Shown here piece after piece: positions 36,651 to 45,902 of a stretch of 64,000 bases of DNA. Position 1 is the first letter of the stretch, and every line of letters starts with the position of its first letter. The translations under genes and the position numbers were made by a program. The notes under the pieces are model-generated. The model worked only from the letters and a program-made list of their open reading frames with translations, ran no database searches and was not told the DNA's origin. The stretch is from an uncultured Victivallaceae bacterium (GTDB lineage Bacteria; Verrucomicrobiota; Lentisphaeria; Victivallales; Victivallaceae): positions 45,020 through 109,019 of the forward strand of contig CALXOD010000007.1 in the NCBI GenBank assembly GCA_944389925.1, given 5' to 3'.

Positions 36651-37366
36651 ACCGCATACCCCGAAAGTCCGGGCAGAATCACGCCACGCCGCGCCAGCCA
36701 CCGACAAATGGCCGCATCCGCACGCAACCATTTCTCCAGCAATCGGTTCAGCCAGAGCGGGCGCACCGCTCCATTCCCGATGCCGTCTCTCCTTCCAGCC
36801 AGATGCAGCAACAGCCGAACCACCGGAAGAATCGCAAAAAAATACCCGGATTCCAATACTTGAAAACCATTCCGCTGCAGCAAATCCGTCAATTTCCTCC
36901 GTTCATATCGTCGAAAATGCCGCAGTTCCCGGTCATGTTCCCCGAACAAACACTGAAACGCCGGCACCGACAAAAACAGCATGGCCCCCTCCGGCAACGC
37001 CTGTCCCAAACGGTTCACGGTTCCCTCGTCATCCTCCAGATGCTCCAACACATCAAACATCGTGACCACCTGGAATTCCGATTCCCGCACCGCCTCCGGC
37101 CGATTCACCACCCGCGCGCCGCCGGCATGGCTCATTCGCGCCGCCGTTTCGTCGTCCAACGCAATATCCAGCGCCGTATAGCTCCGCTTCGGAAAATCCG
37201 CCATCATCCCGTTCAGCAAATATCCGTCACCACAGCCGAAATCCAGCAACGCCCCCTCGGGAAAAACCGGATAATCCCGCATGAGGCGCCGCAGGAACAT
37301 CGCCCGCGCTGCCTCCCAGAAATGACGTTCCCCCCGAAAATCCATTGCTCGTTCACTCAAATCCAT
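36632..37366 (-). CDS. Class I SAM-dependent methyltransferase
   Basis: Methyltransferase of 244 aa. The SAM-binding motif I is LLDFGCGDGYLL (residues ~40-51), with motif II acidic residue in YTALDIALDDET and motif IV region VVTMFDVLEHLEDDEGTVNRLGQALPEGAMLFLSVPA. It is of the Methyltransf_11/23 type that often modifies quinones, lipids or polysaccharide precursors. The gene overlaps the glycosyltransferase by 19 bp, suggesting a shared pathway. The C-terminal part (LLHLAGRRDGIGNGAVRPLWLNRLLEKWL) is hydrophobic. Substrate unknown. Confidence 0.85.
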   Translation of the reverse strand: MDLSERAMDFRGERHFWEAARAMFLRRLMRDYPVFPEGALLDFGCGDGYLLNGMMADFPKRSYTALDIALDDETAARMSHAGGARVVNRPEAVRESEFQVVTMFDVLEHLEDDEGTVNRLGQALPEGAMLFLSVPAFQCLFGEHDRELRHFRRYERRKLTDLLQRNGFQVLESGYFFAILPVVRLLLHLAGRRDGIGNGAVRPLWLNRLLEKWLRADAAICRWLARRGVILPGLSGYAVCVRRS

Positions 37367-37398
37367 TGTCGTCTTTCCGGCACCTCATCGGGGAAAAA

Positions 37399-37941
37399 TC
37401 ATTTCCGTTCATACAGGTTTCCGCCCTGCGCGTCAATGGCCACCACCAACGGCAACTCCTTCACTTCCAAACGGTAGATCGCCTCCGGTCCAAGATCCTC
37501 ATACGCCACCACCTCCGCCTTGACAATGGAACGGGCGATCAGGGCGCCCGCCCCTCCGGTCGCCGCGAAATAAATGCCGCCGCATTCCCGCATTGCCGCC
37601 GTAACCTCGGGCCCGCGTTCTCCTTTGCCGATCATTCCCCGCAGGCCGGCTTCCCACAGCAATCGCGGCGAATACGCATCCATCCGTCCGCTGGTGGTCG
37701 GTCCCGCACTGCCGATGACCCGCCCCGGAGGCGCCGGACAGGGGCCGACAAAATAAATCACCTGATCGCGCAATGGTACCGGCAGTGGTTCTCCCGCATC
37801 CAGTGCCGCAACCAGACGTTTATGCGCTGCGTCCCGCCCCGTCCAGATCACGCCGGACAGCAGTACCCGGTCTCCGGCCCGCAGCTTCCGCGCGGTCGCT
37901 TCGGAAATCGGAGTTGTCAATGAAATTGCTGTTTCGCTCAT
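37399..37941 (-). CDS. Fumarate hydratase class I, beta subunit
   Basis: C-terminal half of the 4Fe-4S fumarase/tartrate dehydratase family as a separate 180-aa subunit. Landmarks are LRAGDRVLLSGVIWTGRDAAHKRL near residues 21-42 and VIYFVGPCPAPPGRVIGSAGPTTSGRMD (~65-92), the segment bearing the conserved TTSGRMD. Its ATG overlaps the alpha-subunit stop by 4 bp. Could also be L-tartrate dehydratase; with citrate synthase in the window, fumarase is more natural. Confidence 0.88.
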   Translation of the reverse strand: MSETAISLTTPISEATARKLRAGDRVLLSGVIWTGRDAAHKRLVAALDAGEPLPVPLRDQVIYFVGPCPAPPGRVIGSAGPTTSGRMDAYSPRLLWEAGLRGMIGKGERGPEVTAAMRECGGIYFAATGGAGALIARSIVKAEVVAYEDLGPEAIYRLEVKELPLVVAIDAQGGNLYERK

Positions 37942-38822
37942 AATTCAAACCCCGCATGCCGCGCCGCATGACAGTTGAGATTGACCGCCACCGGCAGCGA
38001 GGCAATGTGGCAGGGATAATGTTCAATATGTACCGCCAGGCTGGTCACGTCTCCTCCCAGTCCCTGCGGTCCGACGCCGGAAGCATTGATCCGCTCCAGA
38101 ATCTCCCGCTCCAATGCCGCGTATTCCGCATCCGGGTGCGGTTCTCCCAAAGGCCGCAGCAACGCCTTTTTCGCCAGAAATGCGGCTTTTTCGAAAGTGC
38201 CGCCGATACCGACGCCGACGATAGTCGGAGGACAGGGATTGCCCCCCGCCTTCACCACGGTTTCCGTGACGAATTCCACAACGCCGGCGCGTCCCTGCGA
38301 CGGTTTGAGCATACGCAGGGCACTCATATTTTCCGAACCGCCGCCCTTCGGTGCCAGAATGACGGTCAGACGGTCTCCCGGCACCAGGGTCAGATGCACG
38401 ATCGGCGGGGTGTTGTCTGTGGTATTGCGCCGGGCAAACAGGGGATCCGAAACAATGGATTTACGCAGAAACCCCTCCTGGTATCCACGAGCCGTGCCGG
38501 CGCTGATTGCTTCGTAGATGGAACCGCCATCGATCCGAAGGTTTTCCCCCATTTCCACGAAGTAGACGGCAAATCCGGTATCCTGGCAAATCGCCATATT
38601 CTCCGTCTCCGCAATCCGTGCGTTTTCCAGATACTGCCGGAGAAATTCCCGGCCAACGGCGGTTGACTCCCGTTCCGCTGCCTCCCGGATGGCCCGCAAC
38701 ACGTCGGGCGGCAGCCGGAATGCGGCTTCGAAACAGCAGTTCGTTACCGCGTCAACCACCTGCTGAAACGGAATGACCCGCATCCGTTCCAACGGGGTCC
38801 GACGATCGATCCTGATCTCCAT
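37938..38822 (-). CDS. Fumarate hydratase class I, alpha subunit
   Basis: Iron-sulphur subunit, 294 aa. Cluster cysteines are expected in ICQDTGFAVYFVEMG (~79-93) and in GGNPCPPTIVGVGIGGTFEKAA (~192-213); a third conserved Cys is in the C-terminal region near VNLNCHAARHAG. GPQGLGGDVTSLAVHIE is also typical. The split alpha/beta organisation is common in anaerobes and archaea. It follows the Na/Pi cotransporter gene after 30 bp and is coupled by ATGA overlap to the beta subunit. Confidence 0.9.
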   Translation of the reverse strand: MEIRIDRRTPLERMRVIPFQQVVDAVTNCCFEAAFRLPPDVLRAIREAAERESTAVGREFLRQYLENARIAETENMAICQDTGFAVYFVEMGENLRIDGGSIYEAISAGTARGYQEGFLRKSIVSDPLFARRNTTDNTPPIVHLTLVPGDRLTVILAPKGGGSENMSALRMLKPSQGRAGVVEFVTETVVKAGGNPCPPTIVGVGIGGTFEKAAFLAKKALLRPLGEPHPDAEYAALEREILERINASGVGPQGLGGDVTSLAVHIEHYPCHIASLPVAVNLNCHAARHAGFEL

Positions 38823-38852
38823 TGCAACTCTTCTCTTCCCATGAATTCCACG

Positions 38853-41309
38853 TTAAAGTTTGATGTAATGCTTCTGAATTTCCGGAGTTCGTTCCGCGAT
38901 ATTCGACAGATGGTCGCCGAGCTTTTCCAGCTCTCCAAGCATTTCGATGAAAATCACGCTGATTGCCAGATTGCAGCTGCCCTTGCGCAGACGTTCGATA
39001 TGGGCGCTTTCGTATTTGTCAGTCAGCTTATTGATCTTCTGTTCACTCTTCAGCGCCAGCTCAATCTCACGCGGATCGGAGCTGCCGAGCGCGGTAATAA
39101 CATTTTTCGCCTCTTCATCCAGCAAGGCCCAGATCTTCTGCAGATCCTTCCGGGCCTGATCGGAAATCGGTTTCCCCAACTTCACCAGCCGCTCGGTCAG
39201 CTGCAGAATGTTTTCCGTATGATCGGCAATCCGTTCCGCGTCATTGGTACAGTGCATCAGCAACGGCACCAGTGAAGACTGCGGTCCGGAAAGTTCCCGC
39301 CGGGTAATCTGCACCAGATAAGCAGTCACCTCCTCCTGCATCCGGTCAATCCGCTCCTCGGCTTCGGCAAGAGCTTTGATTCCCTCCGCTTCGGTACGTC
39401 CCTCCATAAAATATTCATTGACTGCCCGATCCACCATTTTCCAGGAATCCTTCACCATCCGGCGAATGGCGAAAATCGACTGTTCCAGGGCAATGGACGG
39501 CGTCGCCAGAAGGTGCGGTTCCAGCATCTGGAATTTCACCTCTTCCTTCTCCCGGATCGGCAGAAGGAATTCACAAAGCCGGGCAAACCAGCCGATAAAC
39601 GGCAGCAGAATCAATGTCACCGTAATATTGAAAAAGGTATGGGCCATGGCGATATGACGCTCCATCCCCTGCGGCACCGCAGCAAACACATTGCCCGGCG
39701 TAATCGCGTTGATGAAGTACAAAAATACTGGAATCCGGTCCGGCCCGTAAGGCACATAGAACAACACCAGCATGATCGCCGTCCCGATCACGTTGAACAA
39801 CGAATGCGCCAGCGCCGCCTGTTTGGCCACCCGGTTCGCCGCCAGCGACGCCAGGAACGCAGTGATCGTTGTCCCGATATTGGTTCCCAGCAGTAGCGGC
39901 ACCGCCGTATAAAAGTTGATCAATCCGCCCCCCGCCAACGCCAGCACAATGCCCATCGCCGCGGAACTCGACTGAATCACTACCGTGGCCGCAATCCCGA
40001 TCCCGATCGCGCCCAGAATCGCGCCGAACGGCATGAGACCACCTGCCACGGACGGAGTACAGTCGAAAGACTGAAAAACATTCACAAAAGAGGGAAACGT
40101 CCCCAGCATCTTCAATTCATCGCTCATCGTACTCATGCCGAAAAAGAGCAGCCCAAACCCGAGAATGGTTTCCCCCCATCCCTTGACCGTCTCCTTCCGA
40201 AACAGCGTGATAATAAATCCCAATGTAATGGCCGGCATCGCAATTCCGGAAAGATTGAAAGAGATGATCTGCGCCGTCACCGTGGTCCCCACATTCGCAC
40301 CGAAAATAATTCCGATCGACTGTGTCAGCGACAGCAAACCCGCGTTAATGAACCCGATCACCATCACCGTCGTCGCACTGGAGGACTGAATCACTGCCGT
40401 CACCAGGGTCCCCGCCAACACTGCCACAATCCCATTGCGGGCGAAAAATTGAAGAATCCGCCGCATGTTTTCGCCGGCCACCTTCTGCAGACCGTCACCC
40501 ATCAGCTTCATCCCGAAAACGAAGATCGTCAGCCCCCCCAGAACTGCGATGACCACGCTCCACACATTGATGCCGAGCACCCGGACCGTCTTCCCGCGCA
40601 TGAAAATCCCGCGCTCCGCATCCGCAACCTCGACATTGACATGATACTCTCCGGATTTGTCTCCAAGTTTCACAAAGCATCGTGCTTCGCCATTCTGATC
40701 GGTTTTTCCGTCTGCACCCTGAATCTCCGCTTTAGGCGCCGTTCCCTCCGGCGTTACCCCCAATCGGAAGAAAACGGGGACATCCGCCGCCGGGCGTCCG
40801 GCCTGATCCACCACCTTCACCGTCAACGGATCCGCGGTCAATTCCCCCCCCGACTGCTCCTGCTCGGCGCCGGAGATCCGGATTCCAGTAATAAAGCGGA
40901 CGGTAACACTTTTGTCCTCCGCCCCTTCCGGAATGATTTTCAGATAATGGTCCCCGGTCTCATGTCCGGCGGTCACCTTCACCGCTACCGTGCCGCCGGC
41001 ATCGGAAACCGCCGTCGCGGGCGTCACAGTCAGTTTGGAATGATCCACCGGGACAAAATGTACGGTGCGCCCTGTCACCGGCGGCCGCTCTCCGGCGCCG
41101 CCAAGCATCCCCCGTCGCTGCGGTCCCTGCAATTCAACCCGCAGAACTTTTTCGAACGTCTCACCGGGAAGAGCGCACTGCTCCGCCCCCTGCAGCACCC
41201 GGACCCGGCTGACGACTGTTTCCTGGCGATTGCCGTCGCAGCCTCCTGTCATCACGACCAGCAACAGGAGCGCCGCTGTTACCTTCATACTGATTTTTCG
41301 AATACTCAT
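38853..41309 (-). CDS. Na/Pi cotransporter (NptA/PNaS) with Ig-like lipoprotein N-terminus and PhoU-like C-terminus
   Basis: An 818-aa multi-domain membrane protein. It starts with a lipoprotein signal; from the second ATG (41288) the lipobox is VMTGGC. Residues ~25-240 form one or two bacterial Ig-like/BIG-type domains (VTAGHETGDHYLKIIPEGAEDKSVTVRF). About 250-560 is the Na+/phosphate cotransporter core, with duplicated QSSSATTVMVIGFINAGLLSL and QSSSAAMGIVLALAGGGLINF motifs. About 600-818 is a PhoU-like helical domain with repeated charged helices. The Ig-like front domain is unusual for this family. Its start overlaps the LolA-like gene by 4 bp. It should take up phosphate with Na+. Confidence 0.88.
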   Translation of the reverse strand: MSIRKISMKVTAALLLLVVMTGGCDGNRQETVVSRVRVLQGAEQCALPGETFEKVLRVELQGPQRRGMLGGAGERPPVTGRTVHFVPVDHSKLTVTPATAVSDAGGTVAVKVTAGHETGDHYLKIIPEGAEDKSVTVRFITGIRISGAEQEQSGGELTADPLTVKVVDQAGRPAADVPVFFRLGVTPEGTAPKAEIQGADGKTDQNGEARCFVKLGDKSGEYHVNVEVADAERGIFMRGKTVRVLGINVWSVVIAVLGGLTIFVFGMKLMGDGLQKVAGENMRRILQFFARNGIVAVLAGTLVTAVIQSSSATTVMVIGFINAGLLSLTQSIGIIFGANVGTTVTAQIISFNLSGIAMPAITLGFIITLFRKETVKGWGETILGFGLLFFGMSTMSDELKMLGTFPSFVNVFQSFDCTPSVAGGLMPFGAILGAIGIGIAATVVIQSSSAAMGIVLALAGGGLINFYTAVPLLLGTNIGTTITAFLASLAANRVAKQAALAHSLFNVIGTAIMLVLFYVPYGPDRIPVFLYFINAITPGNVFAAVPQGMERHIAMAHTFFNITVTLILLPFIGWFARLCEFLLPIREKEEVKFQMLEPHLLATPSIALEQSIFAIRRMVKDSWKMVDRAVNEYFMEGRTEAEGIKALAEAEERIDRMQEEVTAYLVQITRRELSGPQSSLVPLLMHCTNDAERIADHTENILQLTERLVKLGKPISDQARKDLQKIWALLDEEAKNVITALGSSDPREIELALKSEQKINKLTDKYESAHIERLRKGSCNLAISVIFIEMLGELEKLGDHLSNIAERTPEIQKHYIKL

Positions 41310-42079
41310 ACGCCTCCCTGCTGCGCGGTCGGAGCCGCCGCCTTTTCTTTGCCGAACAACCGCTCTTCAGCGGCGGCGTCCGGTGTTCCCAGCTCCGCAT
41401 CCGAAAAATGCACCCGGGAACGCCAGCCCGGACCGTAAAGGTTCAAGATCTCCGCATAATATAAGTCATTTTTCTTTCTGAAGGACCCCGTCTCCAGCGT
41501 CCGCACCGGATCCCCCTCCAGCGCTTCCTGCGACGTGTAGAATTCCGCCTTCAACGGGAAAAAGTAACTCCTCGCCACATACACACGCACCACCTCGCTC
41601 CGGTCCGGTGCCCTCAGCACCAGCACCCGGCAGGGAATCCCCTTCACCAACGTCCCCGATTCCTCCCGGACCAGCTCGTAAAAGAGAAAACTCATCGCCA
41701 GATCCGTCGGACGCAACCCGAACCGCTGAACCGCCGGCTCCGACGGCAACGGCGTGCCAAACGGTTCCACGCTTGTTTCTCCCGTGCGCTTCTGCAGAAT
41801 CCGATACCCCTCCCGACTGTCGATCAGCAATTCGGCCCGGGTGCCGTCCCGCCGGATCAGCACCGTCAGCGCTACCGGTAACGTCTCCATCCGTCCCCCG
41901 TCCGGACGATGCTGCATGATTCCTTTCAGCCGAGCGTAACTCTCCGCCGCCACAGGACGGCGCACCCGCTCCAGGAAATCTCCGGTGGAGAGTTCCGCCC
42001 CGGCCACCTTACCGGAAAAAACGCCCGCCCCCACCAGCGCCAGCGACAACAATCGCAAAAAATGTAAGCTTCGTTTCAT
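41306..42079 (-). CDS. LolA-like outer-membrane lipoprotein-sorting protein
   Basis: Exported protein of 257 aa. A signal peptide (residues ~6-27, LHFLRLLSLALVGAGVFSGKVAGA) is followed by a LolA/LolB-like single-domain beta barrel: SYARLKGIMQHRPDGGRMETLPVALTVLIRRDGTRAELLIDS, then LKAEFYTSQEALEGDPVRTLETGSF. This belongs to the loosely defined LolA-like group, not to a strict LolA. It overlaps lon and the cotransporter by 4 bp each, a tight coupling. A role in trafficking lipoproteins or lipids is inference. Confidence 0.75.
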   Translation of the reverse strand: MKRSLHFLRLLSLALVGAGVFSGKVAGAELSTGDFLERVRRPVAAESYARLKGIMQHRPDGGRMETLPVALTVLIRRDGTRAELLIDSREGYRILQKRTGETSVEPFGTPLPSEPAVQRFGLRPTDLAMSFLFYELVREESGTLVKGIPCRVLVLRAPDRSEVVRVYVARSYFFPLKAEFYTSQEALEGDPVRTLETGSFRKKNDLYYAEILNLYGPGWRSRVHFSDAELGTPDAAAEERLFGKEKAAAPTAQQGGV

Positions 42080-44490
42080 GCCCGGTGCTCTCCATCGGAT
42101 TCCGCCGGCAACAAGGCAAGTTTCGCCGCCGCCTCAAAGCGACTGACGAAAAAGAATTCCAGTTTCTGCCACACCTCTTCCGGCAGCTCTTCGGTATCCT
42201 TGCGGTTCTCTTCCGGCAGAATCACTTGACGGATTCCCGCCCGGAGTGCAGCAATGACTTTTTCCCGGATGCCGCCGACCGCGGTAATTTTACCGCGCAA
42301 CGTAATTTCTCCGGTCATCGCCAGATACGGACGCACCGCCCGCCCGGTCAACAGCGACAGCAGGGCAATCCCCAGTGTAATCCCCGCAGAAGGTCCGTCT
42401 TTCGGCGTCGCGCCGTCCGGTACGTGAATGTGGAAATTATACTGGGTGAACGTCTCCGGCGCAATCTTCCAGTCTTTCGCACGACTGCGTACAAAACTGA
42501 AGGCGGCTTCGGCGCTCTCCTGCATGACCTTCCCCAGCGAACCGGTCAGCTTCAGGTCTCCCTTGCCGGGCACTGAAAGCACCTCCACCGGCAGAATCGT
42601 GCCGCCGCAGCTGGTCCATGCCATCCCGGTGGCGGTACCGACTTCCGGACGGGATTCGGCCTCGTCCATCAGGTAAGTACGCGGTCCGAGCAATTCCCGG
42701 ACCAGAGCGGCATTGACCGAAATCACCGTTTTCCCGTCCAGCTTTCCCTCCACGATACGGCGGGCGATCTTCCGGCACACCTGCGCGGCGGTACGTTCCA
42801 GTTCCCGGACGCCGGCCTCCCGCGTATAATGATCAATCATTTCATTGATAGCGGACAGGTTGAACCGGATCTGGCGGGCTTTGAGACCATTTTCCCGAAT
42901 CTGGCGCGGAACCAGATAGCGCCGGGCAATCTCCCGTTTTTCAAAGGCCGTATATCCGGGAAGCCGGATGATTTCCATGCGGTCGCGCAACGGAGCCGGA
43001 ATCGTATCCAGCAGATTTGCCGTCGCCAGAAAAAATACCCGGCTGAGATCGTAATCCAGTTCCAGATAATGGTCATTGAACGCCACATTCTGTTCCGGAT
43101 CCAGCACTTCCAGCAGCGCCGAAGCCGGATCGCCGCGCACGTCATTGGCCAGTTTATCGATCTCATCCAGCATGAAGACCGGATTGGCAACACCGGCTTT
43201 TTTCATTCCCTGAATGATTCTGCCGGGCAGTGCTCCGACATAGGTGCGGCGATGTCCGCGGATTTCCGCCTCATCCCGCACCCCGCCGAGAGCGACGCGA
43301 ATGAACTTGCGGTTCAATGCCCGGGCGATGGACTGTCCAAGCGACGTCTTCCCCACCCCCGGCGGACCGACCAGGCAGAGAATCGGCGCCTTGCGGTCAG
43401 GCTTCAGCTGCAGCACCGCCAGAAATTCCAGAATCCGCTCCTTGACGTCTTCCAACCCGTAATGATCGGCATCCAGCACCTTGGCTGCCTGTTCCACATC
43501 CAGCCGGTCTTCACTGCATTCCAGCCACGGTACATCCAGCAGCCAGCAGATATAGGTGTAGGCGATATGATATTCGGGAGCGGCCTGAGGAATGATTTCC
43601 AGCCGGGCCAGCTCTTTCGACACAACTTCCGAAACCCGTTCCGGGAGTTTTTTCTCCGCCAGACGTTTTTCGATTTCCACGATGTCCGGATTGCGGCACT
43701 CCTCACCGAGTTCCTGTTGAATGGTACGCAATTGCTCACGCAGAAAATATTCCCGCTGCGACTGGCTCATTGCCTGATGCACATCGCTTTGGATTTTCAA
43801 GCCGACGCGCGTCACTTCGATCTCCCGATTCAGCAGGGTGATCAGCAGCCGGAAACGCTCCAGCACCGAAGTACAGGTCAGTATCAGCAGCTTTTCCACA
43901 TAGTCAAAATTCAAATTATCCGCCAGCAGGTCGGCCAGCCGTTCCGGCGCCTCGGTATTGACTACCGCCACCTTCAACTCATCCGGGAGATTCGGCTGCA
44001 TGCCGGCGTATTCCTGGAACATCCGGGTCGCGGCCTTCACTGCACCTTCCAGCTCCAGTTGATCCTCCGCCCCATCCGGCAAGGCTTCCGTCCGGGCACA
44101 GGCCACCCCTCCGGAATACGCCAACGCAGTAAAACGGGTTCGCCGGACGCCGCGCAGCAACACCCGCGTCGTCCCGTCCGGAAAATTCAGAACCTTGACC
44201 ACCCGCGCCAGTATTCCGTTGACGCAGAGTCGACGCCCGCAGCATTCAAACGTCTCAAATTCGCAGGGATAATCACGATTCGCCAGTTCTTCCTCGCCGG
44301 GCAGCTCCGAAAAAATCGCCACCATACGATCACGTCGCATCGCCAACTTCAGCGCTTCGGCATTCATTTCCCCGTCAATCAACGCCGGCGTCAGGCTGTA
44401 TGGAAACACCACCGGCTCCCGCAGGGCCAGCAGCGGGAACCCGACATCGCGACCGCTGTTGTCTATCGTCAAACTCAATTGATTGCTCAT
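42076..44490 (-). CDS. lon: Lon protease
   Basis: ATP-dependent protease, 804 aa. An N-terminal LON substrate-binding domain (~15-210) is followed by a helical region, the AAA+ domain with GPPGVGKTSLG near residue 374, and the LonP domain. The catalytic dyad is Ser701 in KDGPSAGITLGIALLS and Lys near 744 in GIREKVIAALRAGIRQ. Walker B is VFMLDEIDKLA. All parts of LonA are present. It is the first gene of a tightly coupled lon-LolA-like-cotransporter set and follows folC across 101 bp; no clear heat-shock element was seen upstream. Confidence 0.95.
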   Translation of the reverse strand: MSNQLSLTIDNSGRDVGFPLLALREPVVFPYSLTPALIDGEMNAEALKLAMRRDRMVAIFSELPGEEELANRDYPCEFETFECCGRRLCVNGILARVVKVLNFPDGTTRVLLRGVRRTRFTALAYSGGVACARTEALPDGAEDQLELEGAVKAATRMFQEYAGMQPNLPDELKVAVVNTEAPERLADLLADNLNFDYVEKLLILTCTSVLERFRLLITLLNREIEVTRVGLKIQSDVHQAMSQSQREYFLREQLRTIQQELGEECRNPDIVEIEKRLAEKKLPERVSEVVSKELARLEIIPQAAPEYHIAYTYICWLLDVPWLECSEDRLDVEQAAKVLDADHYGLEDVKERILEFLAVLQLKPDRKAPILCLVGPPGVGKTSLGQSIARALNRKFIRVALGGVRDEAEIRGHRRTYVGALPGRIIQGMKKAGVANPVFMLDEIDKLANDVRGDPASALLEVLDPEQNVAFNDHYLELDYDLSRVFFLATANLLDTIPAPLRDRMEIIRLPGYTAFEKREIARRYLVPRQIRENGLKARQIRFNLSAINEMIDHYTREAGVRELERTAAQVCRKIARRIVEGKLDGKTVISVNAALVRELLGPRTYLMDEAESRPEVGTATGMAWTSCGGTILPVEVLSVPGKGDLKLTGSLGKVMQESAEAAFSFVRSRAKDWKIAPETFTQYNFHIHVPDGATPKDGPSAGITLGIALLSLLTGRAVRPYLAMTGEITLRGKITAVGGIREKVIAALRAGIRQVILPEENRKDTEELPEEVWQKLEFFFVSRFEAAAKLALLPAESDGEHRA

Positions 44491-44591
44491 ACCTTCTCCA
44501 GACCGTCCGCGCCGCAGGGAAACAGCGATTCCGTCTCCGATCTCGGCGCGCCAGTGTTATATACCTCCGACCGCATCTCCCGCTTCCTGTT

Positions 44592-45902
44592 TCAAACCAG
44601 ATCCAGAGCGGCGGCGGGGGCCACCGCTTCCAGAATTTCTCCGACCAGATACAGTGATCCGGCCGCCACCGTCCGCCGTCCCGTGGCCCGGGCCAGCTCC
44701 ACTGCCGCGGCAGCATCCGGCACCGCACGCCACGCAGGGTGCGAATCCTCCGGCAACAAGGCCGCCAGTTCCTCCCCCCGGTAACTCGGTCGTTCGTCCC
44801 GAAGCGGCGTGAACAGAAACTCCGCTGCCAGCGGCGCCAGAAACCGCAAATTATTTTTCACATCCTTATCCTTGAATCCGGCGAAAATGAAGGTGAACTG
44901 TTCTCCAGGATAGCCTTCCCGCAAAGCCTCGGCAAGTGCCGCCGCTCCGTCCGGATTATGGCCGCCGTCCACCAGCAGCCAGCCTCCCAGCTCCTGACAG
45001 CGCCCCGGCCAACGTACTCGCGCCAAGGCATCCAGCGCCCGATCCAGAGAAAATCCATAACGCCCGGCAAGTTCCCGCAACACCGGATACACCACCTGAA
45101 AATTCCGCCGCTGCATCGCCCCGATCAAAGGCAGACGAATCTCCCGTCCCCGATGCCGGAAGCGTTGAAAAATCCCCTGTTCGTCCCTTCCGTATTCCGC
45201 CGTTTCCGGCACTTCCGCATCCGGCAGAAACAACGGAGCCTCCAGCGCCGCCGCCTGTTCAGCCACGACCCGGGCCGCCGTTTCCGGCATCGTTCCAGTA
45301 AATACCGGCTTTCCGGGACGGATGATTCCGGCCTTCTCCCGGGCGATTTTCTCCAGGGTATCCCCCAGATACTGCTGGTGATCCAGCGCAATTCCGGTAA
45401 TGATCGCCGCCTCCGGCTCCACTACGCTGGTAGCATCGAAGCGCCCTCCCATCCCGGTCTCCCAGATGGTAAAATCCACCCCCGCACGTTGAAATGCCAC
45501 CGCCGCCAGCGCTGTCTGAAATTCAAAATACGTCGGACACCGCCCCTGCTGCCGCATTTTTTCCGTCGCAGCCAGAACCACGCCAAACGCCGCATTGAAA
45601 TCCGCCATCGATAAAGCCCGGCCGTTCACCCGGAACCGCTCCCGCAAATCCACCAAATGCGGCGAAGAATAAAAGCCTGTCCGGAAACCGCATGCCCGCA
45701 ATGCCGCCTCCAGCATGGCCCCCACGGATCCCTTGCCATTGGTCCCCGCAATATGCAGATAGCGCAGCGACAACGGCGCGCCGCAAAGACTGAAAAGCTC
45801 GGAGGTTTGTTCCAATCCGAGCTTGATACCGAACCTCAGGAGAGAATCCAGCGCCGCGAGGTTCCGTTCATATACGCATTTTTCGGAATCCGACGGGATC
45901 AC
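44592..45902 (-). CDS. folC: Bifunctional folylpolyglutamate/dihydrofolate synthase
   Basis: Mur-ligase-like enzyme that adds glutamate to folates. The start is GTG 45902, overlapping the upstream stop as GTGA and preceded by a perfect AAAGGAG at 5-base distance; this gives 436 aa, the usual length. The ATP loop is IAGTNGKGSVGAML (residues ~51-64), followed by SSPHLVDLRERFRVNG, and the Mur-ligase C-terminal domain has VDGGHNPDGAAALAEAL. It is downstream of the TolB-like gene and should be translationally coupled to it. Confidence 0.93.
   Translation of the reverse strand: MIPSDSEKCVYERNLAALDSLLRFGIKLGLEQTSELFSLCGAPLSLRYLHIAGTNGKGSVGAMLEAALRACGFRTGFYSSPHLVDLRERFRVNGRALSMADFNAAFGVVLAATEKMRQQGRCPTYFEFQTALAAVAFQRAGVDFTIWETGMGGRFDATSVVEPEAAIITGIALDHQQYLGDTLEKIAREKAGIIRPGKPVFTGTMPETAARVVAEQAAALEAPLFLPDAEVPETAEYGRDEQGIFQRFRHRGREIRLPLIGAMQRRNFQVVYPVLRELAGRYGFSLDRALDALARVRWPGRCQELGGWLLVDGGHNPDGAAALAEALREGYPGEQFTFIFAGFKDKDVKNNLRFLAPLAAEFLFTPLRDERPSYRGEELAALLPEDSHPAWRAVPDAAAAVELARATGRRTVAAGSLYLVGEILEAVAPAAALDLV

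Noticed and set aside
44491..44591. Heat-shock (CIRCE or sigma32-like) element before lon
   Set aside because: Only an isolated TATATA on the minus strand; no inverted repeat and no matching -35.
42829..44784. A 651-residue plus-strand open frame
   Set aside because: Antisense to lon; composition (Gln/His/Arg-rich) and lack of any motif mark it as a shadow.
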